From JAYZBC01 sp036339375 (lineage in GTDB: Bacteria; Pseudomonadota; Alphaproteobacteria; MPNO01; UBA2964), in NCBI GenBank assembly GCA_036339375.1, contig JAYZBC010000081.1:1-16632 (forward strand): a stretch of DNA of 16,632 nt, written 5' to 3'. A program made the position numbers and the translations under genes. Each line of letters starts with the position of its first letter. Position 1 is the first letter of the stretch. This document shows, piece by piece, positions 7,401 through 15,034 of the stretch. The notes beneath the pieces were generated by a model, which was not told where the DNA came from, did no database searches, and saw nothing but the letters and a program-made list of their open reading frames with translations.

Positions 7401-8687
7401 TGTAGGAGCTCTATTTAAAAGCACCGGATGTTCTCGAATTACTTCTTCTAAAATATCCCAAACTTCAGGACGTTCTTTTTCCACTAATCTTTTCGCTGCC
7501 TTAATAGTACTAGCCATCCCATAAATTTCGAGTTTTGAATAAATAAAGGGCTTAAAAAGCTCAAGAGCCATTTTTTTTGGAATTCCGCATTGATGGAGCA
7601 ATAATTCTGGGCCGACTACAATTACAGAACGACCAGAGTAATCCACTCGCTTTCCAAGAAGGTTCTGCCGAAAACGTCCCTGCTTACCTTTCAGCATATC
7701 AGACAAAGATTTAAGAGGCCGTTTATTTGCCCCCGTAATCACTCTACCCCTACGGCCGTTATCAAACAAAGCATCCACAGATTCTTGAAGCATTCTTTTT
7801 TCATTTCGTATGATGATGTCTGGAGCACGCAATTCTATGAGACGTTTTAAGCGATTATTCCTATTAATGACCCGCCGATATAGGTCATTAAGGTCTGATG
7901 TGGCGAATCTGCCACCATCGAGCGGAACCAAGGGCCTGAGTTCAGGAGGAATAATAGGAACGACATCAAGAATCATCCACTCAGGCCTAGCGCCAGAACG
8001 GATAAAAGCCTCGATCAATTTTAGCCTTTTAACAAGCTTTTTTCGTTTTGCTTCTGATCCAGTTTCTTTAAAATCGGTACGGACTTGCTCTAGTTCATCT
8101 TCAAGGACTATTTCACTTAAAATCATTTTGAGTGCTTCCGCACCAATTTGTGCTTTAAAGGAATCCTCACCAAATTCATCCTGTGCGTCCAAAAGTTGCT
8201 GTTCACTCAATAGCTGTCGTTCTTCAAGGCCCGACAACCCTGGTTCTGTTACTACATAATTTTCAAAATAAAGAACTCTTTCAATATCTTTAAGCGTCAT
8301 GTCCAGTAATAAACCGATTCGACTAGGTAAAGATTTTAGAAACCAAATATGTGCGACAGGTGATGCTAGCTCAATGTGCCCCATCCGATCCCGGCGAACT
8401 TTACTCAATGTAACTTCAACACCACATTTTTCACAGATTATGCCGCGGTATTTCATCCGTTTGTATTTTCCACAAAGACATTCATAATCCTTGATTGGGC
8501 CAAAAATTCTTGCACAAAACAGTCCATCGCGTTCAGGCTTAAACGTGCGATAATTGATGGTCTCAGGTTTTTTAATTTCGCCAAAAGACCAAGATCTAAT
8601 TCGATCAGGGCTTGCAACAGAAATTTTAATTGAATTGAACGTTTCAGCGGTACTTACTTGCCCAAAAATGTCCATCAATTCATTCAT
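4491..8687 (-). CDS. rpoC: DNA-directed RNA polymerase subunit beta'
   Basis: This is the largest catalytic subunit of RNA polymerase, which with beta forms the active-site cleft. The active-site motif NADFDGDQMAVH holds the three Mg-binding aspartates at Asp461, Asp463 and Asp465. The N-terminal zinc ribbon uses Cys70, Cys72, Cys85 and Cys88, and the second zinc site is Cys797, Cys878, Cys885 and Cys888. The trigger-loop and bridge-helix region is intact (MADSGARGSAAQMKQLAGMRGLM; GEPGTQLTMRTFHIGG). At 1398 aa it is the usual proteobacterial size and unsplit, without an intein. The tail (about 1370-1398) is lysine- and acid-rich and probably disordered. The ATG is set by a strong AGGAG site 7 nt upstream. 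It follows rpoB by 60 nt, so both subunits come from one transcript. Confidence 0.99.
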   Translation of the reverse strand: MNELMDIFGQVSTAETFNSIKISVASPDRIRSWSFGEIKKPETINYRTFKPERDGLFCARIFGPIKDYECLCGKYKRMKYRGIICEKCGVEVTLSKVRRDRMGHIELASPVAHIWFLKSLPSRIGLLLDMTLKDIERVLYFENYVVTEPGLSGLEERQLLSEQQLLDAQDEFGEDSFKAQIGAEALKMILSEIVLEDELEQVRTDFKETGSEAKRKKLVKRLKLIEAFIRSGARPEWMILDVVPIIPPELRPLVPLDGGRFATSDLNDLYRRVINRNNRLKRLIELRAPDIIIRNEKRMLQESVDALFDNGRRGRVITGANKRPLKSLSDMLKGKQGRFRQNLLGKRVDYSGRSVIVVGPELLLHQCGIPKKMALELFKPFIYSKLEIYGMASTIKAAKRLVEKERPEVWDILEEVIREHPVLLNRAPTLHRLGIQAFEPVLVEGKAIQLHPLVCTAFNADFDGDQMAVHVPLSLDAQLEARVLMMSTNNILSPANGKPIIVPSQDIVLGLYYLTLAREGEPGEGMAFADIGEIEQALDIGIVTVHSKIFARIDTVNEDGKPVVLRSETTPGRMRVMKLLPKNPNIKLELVNRLLTKREITNAIDAVYRHCGQKETVLFADHIMSLGFYSACKSGISFGKDDLIVPVAKEKFVGDAQDKVKEYEQQYQDGLITQGEKYNKVVDVWSQCTDEVADEMMKEIANPRSGELENSVFMMADSGARGSAAQMKQLAGMRGLMAKPSGEIIETPIIANFKEGLTVLEYFNSSHGARKGLADTALKTANSGYLTRRLVDVAQDCTIVEHDCKTKNGLTVRAVIEGGEVIDSLCERILGRVIASNIIDPIGGKVILKAGQMVEEEKLDNIEKVGVESVHIRSGLTCESNGGVCALCYGRDLARGTLVNTGEAVGIIAAQSIGEPGTQLTMRTFHIGGAAQRGAEQSSIDADFNGSIVLRNRNLVLNTDKVLIVMARNTEIAIIDENNRERASYRVPYGARLLKDDGDSVNPGDRLAEWDPYTLPIISEKEGIANYVDLLDGVSMREIMDEATGISYKKVVDWKQQPKGSDLRPRMTIRDKDGNVIKLANGAEANYYLSIDAILSVESGAKIHTGDVLARIPRETSKTRDITGGLPRVAELFEARKPKDFSIISEINGRVEFGKDYKAKRRIIVNPVEEDGDPVEHLIPKGKHISVQEGDVVQKGDFLMDGNPVPHDILRVLGVEALANYLIDEIQDVYRLQGVKINDKHIEIIVRQMLQKVEIIEPGDSTFLVGEQIDREELEAENAKLKKQRQKLATTVPVLHGITKASLQTKSFISAASFQETTRVLTEAAVSGKEDNLVGLKENVIVGRLIPAGTGSYMNEVQQIALDRDQEAIESIAKKKTTKTEITQIDKIKDKEEQSSAA

Positions 8688-8747
8688 GAAAACGCTCCTA
8701 AATAATTTTCAACTCTTTCAATCTTTTAAATTGAGTTAAAAAAAAGG
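8688..8747 (-). other. rpoB-rpoC spacer with an AT-rich hairpin
   Basis: On the minus strand AACT-CAAT and ATTG...AGTT can pair around TTAAAAG. It is preceded, not followed, by a run of T residues after the rpoB stop, so it is not a terminator. The last bases carry the AGGAG ribosome binding site of rpoC. Confidence 0.4.
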
Positions 8748-11700
8748 TTATACTGTTTCGCTTCGGTCAAGTTCCACGTTTAATCCTAAGGATTTTAATT
8801 CTTTAACCAAAACATTAAATGATTCCGGAATGCCGGCTTCAAACGTATCGTCACCCCTTACGATTGATTCATAAACCTTTGTCCGGCCAGAAACGTCGTC
8901 TGATTTCACCGTAAGCATCTCTTGCAAAGTATAGGCAGCACCATACGCTTCCAACGCCCATACCTCCATTTCACCAAACCTTTGCCCACCAAATTGTGCC
9001 TTACCTCCCAGTGGTTGTTGTGTAACAAGACTATAGGGGCCTATAGATCTTGCATGAATTTTATCATCCACTAGATGATGGAGTTTCATCATATAAATAT
9101 ATCCAACCGTTATTTTCCGATCGAACATTTCACCGCTTCTACCGTCAAATAAATTCACTTGTCCGGAAGTGTCGAGGCCAGCACGGTCAAGCATTTCGTT
9201 GATATCATCCTCACGAGCTCCATCAAATACGGGAGTAGCCATTGGCACACCGCGACGCAAATTACCTACGAGCTCAAGTATTTCCTCATCTACCAGACCG
9301 TTAATATCGTCATCAAAAACAGCTTTACCGTATAAAGTCTTTAATTCATCACGCAGTTTAATAAGCTTGCCGTCGTTCACCACTTGGTCAAGCATGTCTC
9401 CTATTTGTTGTCCAAGTCCAGCAGACGCCCACCCTAAATGCGTCTCTAAAATCTGTCCAACATTCATTCGAGATGGAACCCCAAGGGGATTTAAAACAAC
9501 GTCTACCGGCTGCCCATTTTCCAAGTATGGCATATCCTCTATCGGTACAATTTTGGAAATCACACCCTTGTTGCCATGACGTCCTGCCATTTTGTCTCCA
9601 GATTGCAGTTTACGTTTTACAGCAACAAAAACTTTGACTAACTTCATCACCCCAGGCGGCAATTCGTCTCCTCCTTGGACCTTATCTACTTTATCATCGA
9701 AACGACTTTGAAGGCTATTTTCACTTTCTATAAATTGTTTCCGAAGAACCTCCAAAGTGGACATTACTTTATCGTTTTTAACCGCAATTTGTGCTAACTG
9801 ACGGGGATTTAAATCTTCCAAACTTTGGCGGTTTATTCGGCTCCCTTTCTTTAATGTTTTAGGCCCATTTGTAAAAGTTTGGTTTACAAGCACTTCCTTT
9901 AAACGCTGCCCAAAACTCCTCTCAAGAATTGCTAACTCGTCATCGCGATCTTTAGCTAATCGTTCAATTTCCTCACGTTCAATCGCCAAAGCTCTTTCGT
10001 CTTTATCAACACCACGACGAGAAAAAACACGAACTTCAACTACCGTACCTGCAACCCCCGGGGGCAACCGAAGAGAAGTGTCGCGAACGTCTGAGGCTTT
10101 TTCACCAAAAATCGCCCTCAAAAGCTTCTCTTCTGGTGTCATCGGACTTTCGCCCTTAGGTGTTACCTTTCCGACTAGGACATCCCCGGGCTCCACCTCA
10201 GCTCCAATGTAAACAATTCCAGCTTCATCTAAGTTTTTTAGTGCTTCTTCGCCGACGTTCGGTATATCGCGAGTAACTTCCTCTTGACCCAATTTTGTAT
10301 CTCGAGCCATTACCTCAAATTCTTCAATATGGATTGAAGTAAAAACATCATCTCTGGCTATTCTTTCAGAAATTAAAATAGAATCTTCGAAATTGTATCC
10401 ATGCCACGCCATAAAAGCGACCAACACATTTCTTCCCAACGCTAATTCCCCCAATTCAGTAGAAGGTCCATCAGCTATAATATCTCCAGATGCTACATTA
10501 TCCCCCACTTTTACCAAAGGCCTTTGATTGATACAGGTGTTTTGGTTTGATCGTTGAAATTTCCGTAAATTATAGATATCAACACCAGAAGATGAAAACT
10601 GCGTTTCATCTGTTGCACGGACCACGATTCTTGTGGCATCAACCTGGTCAATTACTCCTGTCCTCTTAGACACTATTGTTGCACCAGACCCTATAGCTAC
10701 AGATTCTTCCATTCCTGTACCAACCAAAGGTGCTTCAGCCTTAATCAGTGGTACAGCCTGACGCATCATATTTGAGCCCATCAAAGCTCTATTTGCATCA
10801 TCGTTTTCAAGGAACGGTATGAGTGCTGAAGCAACTGACACGAGCTGTTTAGGCGAAACGTCGATATAATCTATATCCTCTCTTCTAGCCATCACAAATT
10901 CCCCGCCCGATCTACAACTCACTAATTCCTCAACAAGTTTTCCGTTTCGATCAAGCTCAGCGTTTGCTTGGGCCACCGTGTATCGACCCTCTTCGATGGC
11001 CGAAAGATAAATTACTTCTTTTGTCACTTTTCCTTTCTTGACAACACGATAAGGCGTTTCAATAAAACCATATTGGTTAACTCGAGCATAAGTCGCAAGT
11101 GAGTTGATAAGTCCAATATTGGGTCCTTCTGGGGTTTCTATTGGACAGATACGTCCATAATGAGTTGGGTGAACATCGCGCACCTCAAACCCAGCCCTTT
11201 CACGTGTCAAACCACCCGGTCCCAAAGCTGAAAGACGCCGTTTATGAGTGATTTCACTCAATGGATTAGTTTGATCCATAAATTGAGAAAGCTGAGACGA
11301 CCCGAAAAATTCACGAACAGCAGCGGCAGCAGGCTTCGCATTGATTAAATCTTGCGGCATGTTTGAATCTAGTTCAACCGAACTCATCCGCTCCCGAATC
11401 GCGCGTTCCATTCTCAAGAGACCAATACGGTATTGATTTTCCATTAATTCACCGACGGATCGTACCCTTCGATTTCCAAGATGATCTATATCATCTATTT
11501 CACCTTGACCGTCTTTTAGTTGAACCAAAAGCTTAATTACGGCGAGAATGTCTTGTCTACGAAGCACGCCATAAGTGTCTTCGATATCAAGCCCTAAACG
11601 CGCATTCATTTTCACTCGGCCAACATCCGAAAGGTCATATCTTTCACTATCGAAAAATAAGCTATTGAACATCCCTTCAGCGGTTTCAAGTGTTGGAGGT

Positions 11701-12920
11701 TCGCCAGGACGCATCACTCTGTAAATATCCATTAGTGCGTCTGAACGGGACTGGTTTTTATCTGCAACAAATGTATTTCGGATGTATGGACCAACAGTCA
11801 TATGATCGATAGAAAGCAGGCGTAAAACTTTGACACCTAATTCTTTTATGGCTTCGAGATTTTCTTGAGTAAGTTCATCACCAGATTCTAATAAAATTTC
11901 TCCCGTTTTCTCATTTACTAGGTCCTCAGCTACATATTGACCTATGAGTTCTTCATCTTGGATTAACTGATCTTTGAACCCTTCATCCTTTAATTTTTGG
12001 GCCACACGCGGAGTGATCCTAGTTCCTTCTTGCACCGCGACTTTACCGTCGCGGGCATTAAATAAATCATGGGTTAATTTTAGACCACGGAGAGCAGAGG
12101 CATTAAACGGTGTCTTCCACCCTTCTTTAACCCTAGTACAAACCTTCGTATCATAAAATTCTTCAAAAATATCTTCCGCCGACATACCCACTGCATCTTC
12201 GGGTAATAATTTCTGACCTTCTTTTTCAATTTCAGCACGACGATTTTCTGTTTCTGGAGAATCAAGCGCCATAAGAAGGGTTGTTACTGGCAATTTTCTC
12301 CGACGATCAATTCTTACGTAGACCAGATCCTTAGCGTCAAATTCAAAATCAAGCCACGAGCCTCGGTAGGGTATTATGCGAGCGGCAAATAAAAATTTCC
12401 CAGAGGAATGAGTTTTTCCTTGATCGTGATCATAAAAAACACCTGGTGAACGGTGCATTTGTGATACAATTACTCTTTCTGTTCCATTGATTACAAATGT
12501 ACCATTATCCGTCATTAAAGGCATATCGCCCATATAAACATCTTGTTGTTTAATATCGCGCACGGATCGATTTCCCGTTTCTTCTTCTATATCAAAAACA
12601 ATTAACCTAAGAGTAAGTTTTAAAGGAGCAGCGTAAGTCATTCCTCGTTGCTGGCATTCATCTACATCATATTTCGGCTTCTCGAGTTCAAATTTCACAA
12701 ATTCAAGCATACCATTTTCAGAAAAAGCCGTAATTGGAAAAACCGATTTGAAAACGGCTTGAAGGCCCGAATTTGTTCTGTTTTCTGGAGCAATATTTAT
12801 TTGCAAAAAACTATCATAAGACGCTTTTTGAACCTCTATGAGGTTTGGCATCTGAGTGATTTCTTTAATTCTACCAAAAGTCTTACGTATACGTTTGCGC
12901 TGAGTAAACGACTTCGACAT
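8748..12920 (-). CDS. rpoB: DNA-directed RNA polymerase subunit beta
   Basis: This is the second largest catalytic subunit of RNA polymerase. The rifampicin pocket (SSQLSQFMDQ from Ser541, then THKRRLSALGPGG) is intact. Asp549, His559 and Ser564 correspond to E. coli Asp516, His526 and Ser531, and all have the sensitive-type residue. The active-site lysines are Lys1110 and Lys1118 in GDKMAGRHGNKG. The C-terminal clamp-anchoring region (KLHHLVDDKIHARSIGPYSLVTQQPLGGKAQFGGQRFGEMEVWALEAYGA) is complete. The length of 1390 aa is typical of Alphaproteobacteria and somewhat longer than E. coli (1342). The ATG has an AAGAGG site 6-7 nt upstream. A 162-nt spacer separates it from rplL, and it lies 60 nt before rpoC. 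Confidence 0.99.
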   Translation of the reverse strand: MSKSFTQRKRIRKTFGRIKEITQMPNLIEVQKASYDSFLQINIAPENRTNSGLQAVFKSVFPITAFSENGMLEFVKFELEKPKYDVDECQQRGMTYAAPLKLTLRLIVFDIEEETGNRSVRDIKQQDVYMGDMPLMTDNGTFVINGTERVIVSQMHRSPGVFYDHDQGKTHSSGKFLFAARIIPYRGSWLDFEFDAKDLVYVRIDRRRKLPVTTLLMALDSPETENRRAEIEKEGQKLLPEDAVGMSAEDIFEEFYDTKVCTRVKEGWKTPFNASALRGLKLTHDLFNARDGKVAVQEGTRITPRVAQKLKDEGFKDQLIQDEELIGQYVAEDLVNEKTGEILLESGDELTQENLEAIKELGVKVLRLLSIDHMTVGPYIRNTFVADKNQSRSDALMDIYRVMRPGEPPTLETAEGMFNSLFFDSERYDLSDVGRVKMNARLGLDIEDTYGVLRRQDILAVIKLLVQLKDGQGEIDDIDHLGNRRVRSVGELMENQYRIGLLRMERAIRERMSSVELDSNMPQDLINAKPAAAAVREFFGSSQLSQFMDQTNPLSEITHKRRLSALGPGGLTRERAGFEVRDVHPTHYGRICPIETPEGPNIGLINSLATYARVNQYGFIETPYRVVKKGKVTKEVIYLSAIEEGRYTVAQANAELDRNGKLVEELVSCRSGGEFVMARREDIDYIDVSPKQLVSVASALIPFLENDDANRALMGSNMMRQAVPLIKAEAPLVGTGMEESVAIGSGATIVSKRTGVIDQVDATRIVVRATDETQFSSSGVDIYNLRKFQRSNQNTCINQRPLVKVGDNVASGDIIADGPSTELGELALGRNVLVAFMAWHGYNFEDSILISERIARDDVFTSIHIEEFEVMARDTKLGQEEVTRDIPNVGEEALKNLDEAGIVYIGAEVEPGDVLVGKVTPKGESPMTPEEKLLRAIFGEKASDVRDTSLRLPPGVAGTVVEVRVFSRRGVDKDERALAIEREEIERLAKDRDDELAILERSFGQRLKEVLVNQTFTNGPKTLKKGSRINRQSLEDLNPRQLAQIAVKNDKVMSTLEVLRKQFIESENSLQSRFDDKVDKVQGGDELPPGVMKLVKVFVAVKRKLQSGDKMAGRHGNKGVISKIVPIEDMPYLENGQPVDVVLNPLGVPSRMNVGQILETHLGWASAGLGQQIGDMLDQVVNDGKLIKLRDELKTLYGKAVFDDDINGLVDEEILELVGNLRRGVPMATPVFDGAREDDINEMLDRAGLDTSGQVNLFDGRSGEMFDRKITVGYIYMMKLHHLVDDKIHARSIGPYSLVTQQPLGGKAQFGGQRFGEMEVWALEAYGAAYTLQEMLTVKSDDVSGRTKVYESIVRGDDTFEAGIPESFNVLVKELKSLGLNVELDRSETV

Positions 12921-12963
12921 AAATACCTCTTAACCAATTTGTCCATGAGATGTGCAAGAAAGC

Positions 12964-12983
12964 TGCCGCATGGAACTACGGCA
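12964..12983 (-). promoter_or_regulatory. Hairpin in the rplL-rpoB spacer (attenuator or processing site)
   Basis: On the minus strand TGCCGTA and the following complementary arm (TGCGGCA) form a stem of about seven pairs including one G-T, with a six-base loop. No T-run follows, so it is not a strong terminator. In E. coli the equivalent spacer carries a partial terminator and an RNase III site that lower rpoBC expression relative to L7/L12. The stem is seen; the analogous role is inferred. Confidence 0.42.
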
Positions 12984-13082
12984 ATGCTTTATTTTAGGAT
13001 TAAATAATTTTTTTATTATGGCAGACACAGCAGACCAAAACATAAAAGAATTTATCTGTAATTCAAACCACACTGCAATGTA

Positions 13083-13460
13083 TCATTTAACCTCAACAGT
13101 CGCTCCAGCTCCTTCAAGCTTACCCTTTAGTTCGTCTGCTTCCTCTTTTGCAACTCCTTCTTTAATAGGGTTAGGTACTCCCTCCACAAGGTCTTTTGCC
13201 TCTTTCAACCCGAGACCAGTAATTTGTCGGACTTCTTTGATTACATTAATTTTTTTCTCGCCAAAAGAGGTAAGTATTATATCAAAACTAGTTTTTTCTT
13301 CTGGCGCACCAGAGCCATCAACAGCCGCTGCGGCGGCTACTGCTACAGGAGCTGCAGCGGAAACTCCCCATTTTTCTTCGAGCATTTTGCTAAGTTCGGC
13401 CGCTTCAAGAACACTCAAAGCTGAAAGATCCTCCACAATTTTGTCTAAATTAGTAGCCAT
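13083..13460 (-). CDS. rplL: 50S ribosomal protein L7/L12
   Basis: L7/L12 is the multicopy acidic stalk protein that recruits and activates the translational GTPases. Its 125 aa show the three expected parts. An N-terminal dimerisation domain that binds L10 covers about residues 1-33, followed by an Ala/Val-rich flexible hinge (about 34-56). The globular C-terminal domain from about 57 contains the factor-binding KINVIKEVRQITGLGLKEAKDLVEG helix region and ends in VEVK. The ATG follows AAGGAG by 6 nt. It is 44 nt after rplJ. Because several copies are needed per ribosome, it is normally translated more than rplJ and the downstream rpo genes. Confidence 0.99.
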   Translation of the reverse strand: MATNLDKIVEDLSALSVLEAAELSKMLEEKWGVSAAAPVAVAAAAAVDGSGAPEEKTSFDIILTSFGEKKINVIKEVRQITGLGLKEAKDLVEGVPNPIKEGVAKEEADELKGKLEGAGATVEVK

Positions 13461-13492
13461 TACATTCTCCTTATAAATTAATGTAAACGTTT

Positions 13493-13509
13493 CGTAAAAA
13501 ATTTTTACG
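13493..13509. other. Palindrome spanning the rplJ stop codon
   Basis: CGTAAAAA and TTTTTACG form a perfect 8-bp inverted repeat around one central base. The minus-strand arm contains the TAA stop of rplJ. The A/T-rich stem would be weak in RNA. It might hinder or shape ribosome movement between rplJ and rplL, but chance is a fair alternative. Confidence 0.35.
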
Positions 13510-14023
13510 TTTCTTCATCTCTTCCCGCATAGGCTTGTAAAACTCTTGCCACTTGACTAGCAGGTGCTCCCAACACTCTAGCAATCTTTGTAGCGGGTGC
13601 GTTGATTAAACTGACTATCTTGCCCCTTAATTCGTCGAGAGATGGAAGTCTTGCTAATGTAGAAATGCCAGCTTTGTCCAAAATTTCTTCGTAAAGACTG
13701 CCGCCAATTATCTCTAACTTATCATTCTTTTCGGCAAAATTAACTGCTACCTTCGCTGCTGCTATGGGGTCTTCCGAAAAAGCAATTGCAGTGGGCCCAA
13801 TGAAAAAATCTGACAGAGGCTCGAATTTTGTACCCTTTAGAGCTAACCTCGTAAGCCTATTCTTTGTTACTTTAAAATTTGCACCAGATTCTCTCATCCG
13901 GCGCCGTAAATCAGTTGATTCTGCTACCGTTAACCCTATTGGACGGGTGACAACTACTAAATTAGTTGTTCCAAACACATCATTAAGTGATGCGACCAGC
14001 TCTTCTTTCTGCAATCGGTCCAC
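13505..14023 (-). CDS. rplJ: 50S ribosomal protein L10, GTG start
   Basis: L10 anchors the L7/L12 dimers to the 23S rRNA at the base of the stalk, and the L10-L12 complex represses its own mRNA. The 172-aa protein begins with the family motif DRLQKEELVASLNDVF. It continues with the RNA-binding domain (LRRRMRESGANFKVTKNRL, FIGPTAIAFSEDPIAAAKV) and ends with a helix (APASQVARVLQAYAGRDEET) expected to bind L7/L12. The start is GTG at 14021-14023, supported by AGGAG seven nt upstream and by family alignment. The long upstream spacer contains an L10-type leader, and rplL follows after 44 nt. This is a standard gene with no oddity beyond the GTG start. Confidence 0.98.
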   Translation of the reverse strand: MDRLQKEELVASLNDVFGTTNLVVVTRPIGLTVAESTDLRRRMRESGANFKVTKNRLTRLALKGTKFEPLSDFFIGPTAIAFSEDPIAAAKVAVNFAEKNDKLEIIGGSLYEEILDKAGISTLARLPSLDELRGKIVSLINAPATKIARVLGAPASQVARVLQAYAGRDEET

Positions 14024-14084
14024 GCAAATACTCCTCGCGTTTCACCCAGTTTTCTAAACCGAAACCGGCTTCTTTTAATGACCC

Positions 14085-14117
14085 GGCAGCCCATCCGCCA
14101 AGTCCGGATCTCCTGCC
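14085..14117 (-). promoter_or_regulatory. Two-tier hairpin upstream of rplJ
   Basis: On the minus strand GGCAG (14113-14117) pairs with CTGCC (14085-14089), and inside it ATCCG pairs with CGGAT around GACTTGG, with a 3-by-3 internal loop between the two tiers. It lies downstream of the L10-type element and about 60 nt before the rplJ start. It could transmit L10 binding to the ribosome binding site; that link is inferred. Confidence 0.4.
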
Positions 14118-14175
14118 CCAGAAAATTAAGTCACATCTCACACTACAAAAGCAGCATAGAAAAGTTCACAACAAT

Positions 14176-14250
14176 CGTCTGTACAGGCGGGTATAACCCC
14201 TTTAACCCCTCAGGTAAATGACCTTTCAAGCACCTGTAGTCTTGGACAGG
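14176..14250 (-). promoter_or_regulatory. L10-type ribosomal protein leader (autoregulatory RNA)
   Basis: In the transcript UACAGGUG (14231-14238) pairs perfectly, with one G-U, with CGCCUGUA (14182-14189). The unpaired CCAAGAC on the 5' side (14239-14245) resembles the kink-turn-like side of the known L10 leader, in which UCCAAGAC and AGGUG are conserved. Two small hairpins, AGGU/ACCU and GGGU-UAU-ACCC, complete a three-way junction. Binding of the L10-L7/L12 complex to such a leader represses rplJL translation in E. coli and other bacteria. The position directly before rplJ strongly supports the call. Confidence 0.75.
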
Positions 14251-14251
14251 C

Positions 14252-14276
14252 AAGGATAATAGTTTATTTTATCCTT
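14252..14276 (-). other. Stem-loop just before the L10-type leader
   Basis: AAGGATAA and TTATCCTT form a perfect 8-bp stem around nine bases. The sequence after it is GCCTGTCC, with no T-run, so it is not an intrinsic terminator. It may be an upstream helix of the leader or an RNA-processing signal. Confidence 0.4.
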
Positions 14277-14335
14277 ACTTTTTCGAAAATTTTTCATTAA
14301 ACAATTAACACGTATTTTATACCTTTTAGTTTAGC

Positions 14336-15031
14336 TTAAGAAGAGAGCGTAGTAGGAATATCCAATTTTATACTCGGCCCCATAGTAGAACATACTGAAA
14401 TTTGTTTAATATAAGTCCCTTTTGCCCCACTAGGTTTTGCCTTACTTACCGCATCCACAAGCGCACGAATATTATCCATAAGCGCATCTTCTCCAAAACT
14501 CACTTTACCAACACCCGCATGAATAATCCCAGCTTTTTCCACTCTATACTCTACTTGCCCACCTTTTGCATTCTGGATTGCTTGGGAAACATCCTGAGTT
14601 ACCGAACCCAATTTAGGATTGGGCATCATTCCACGAGGGCCCAAGATTTTTCCTAACTTTCCAACAACCGGCATCATATCGGGGGTAGCTATACAACGCT
14701 CAAATTCAATTTCCCCTTTATTAATTTTTTCGGCCAGATCATCTGCACCCACTATATCTGCACCTGCCTTTTTTGCCTCTTCGGCTTTATCACCCTTAGC
14801 AAAAACTGCCACACGCACTGACTTACCGGTCCCATTTGGTAAACTAATCACACCTCGAACATTTTGGTCGGCATGGCGAGGATCAATCCCAAGGTTCATC
14901 GATACTTCAATTGTTTCATCAAAGTTTACTTTGGAATTTTCTTTTAACAGTTTTACAGCATCCAAAAGCTCGTAGGTTTTCGTCCTATCGACTTTTTCTT
15001 TAGCTGTTTTCATCCTTTTACCATTTGACAT
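14336..15031 (-). CDS. rplA: 50S ribosomal protein L1
   Basis: L1 forms the mobile stalk on the E-site side of the 50S subunit and in E. coli represses the L11-L1 mRNA. The 231-aa protein has the family's usual length. It carries the expected sequences: FDETIEVSMNLGIDPRHADQNVRG, then LPNGTGKSVRVAVFAKG. Next come MMPVVGKLGKILGPRGMMPNPK, the signature region, and GQVEYRVEKAGIIHAGVGKVSF. The ATG start lies 3 nt after the rplK stop, and its AGGA site sits inside the end of rplK, so translation is probably coupled. The second Met at codon 7 is a possible alternative start but has a poorer context. Confidence 0.99.
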   Translation of the reverse strand: MSNGKRMKTAKEKVDRTKTYELLDAVKLLKENSKVNFDETIEVSMNLGIDPRHADQNVRGVISLPNGTGKSVRVAVFAKGDKAEEAKKAGADIVGADDLAEKINKGEIEFERCIATPDMMPVVGKLGKILGPRGMMPNPKLGSVTQDVSQAIQNAKGGQVEYRVEKAGIIHAGVGKVSFGEDALMDNIRALVDAVSKAKPSGAKGTYIKQISVCSTMGPSIKLDIPTTLSS

Positions 15032-15034
15032 TTA

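Larger units (their letters stand above)
14024..14335 (-). other. Non-coding leader region between rplA and rplJ (312 nt)
   Basis: No convincing coding sequence is present. Read in the direction of transcription it contains an A/T-rich start without a promoter I would trust, an 8-bp stem (14252-14276), the L10-type leader (14176-14250), a two-tier hairpin (14085-14117) and the AGGAG site for rplJ. E. coli has a promoter and autoregulatory leader at the same place. Confidence 0.85.

Noticed and set aside
7810..8259. A 149-aa open frame on the plus strand opposite rpoC, and other plus-strand frames of 60-174 aa
   Set aside because: All lie opposite conserved genes, are low-complexity or serine-rich shadows, lack ribosome binding sites and match no family I know.
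8740..8747. Run of eight A (T in the transcript) after rpoB as a terminator or slippage site
   Set aside because: It precedes, not follows, the nearby stem and lies outside any coding sequence.
12080..12265. A 61-aa minus-strand frame inside rpoB
   Set aside because: It is out of frame with a complete, well conserved RpoB and resembles no known protein; rpoB shows no frameshift here.
14281..14335. A promoter for rplJL around TATAAAAT after rplA
   Set aside because: The -10-like string has no acceptable -35 at 16-18 nt; in such AT-rich DNA the match alone is not evidence.
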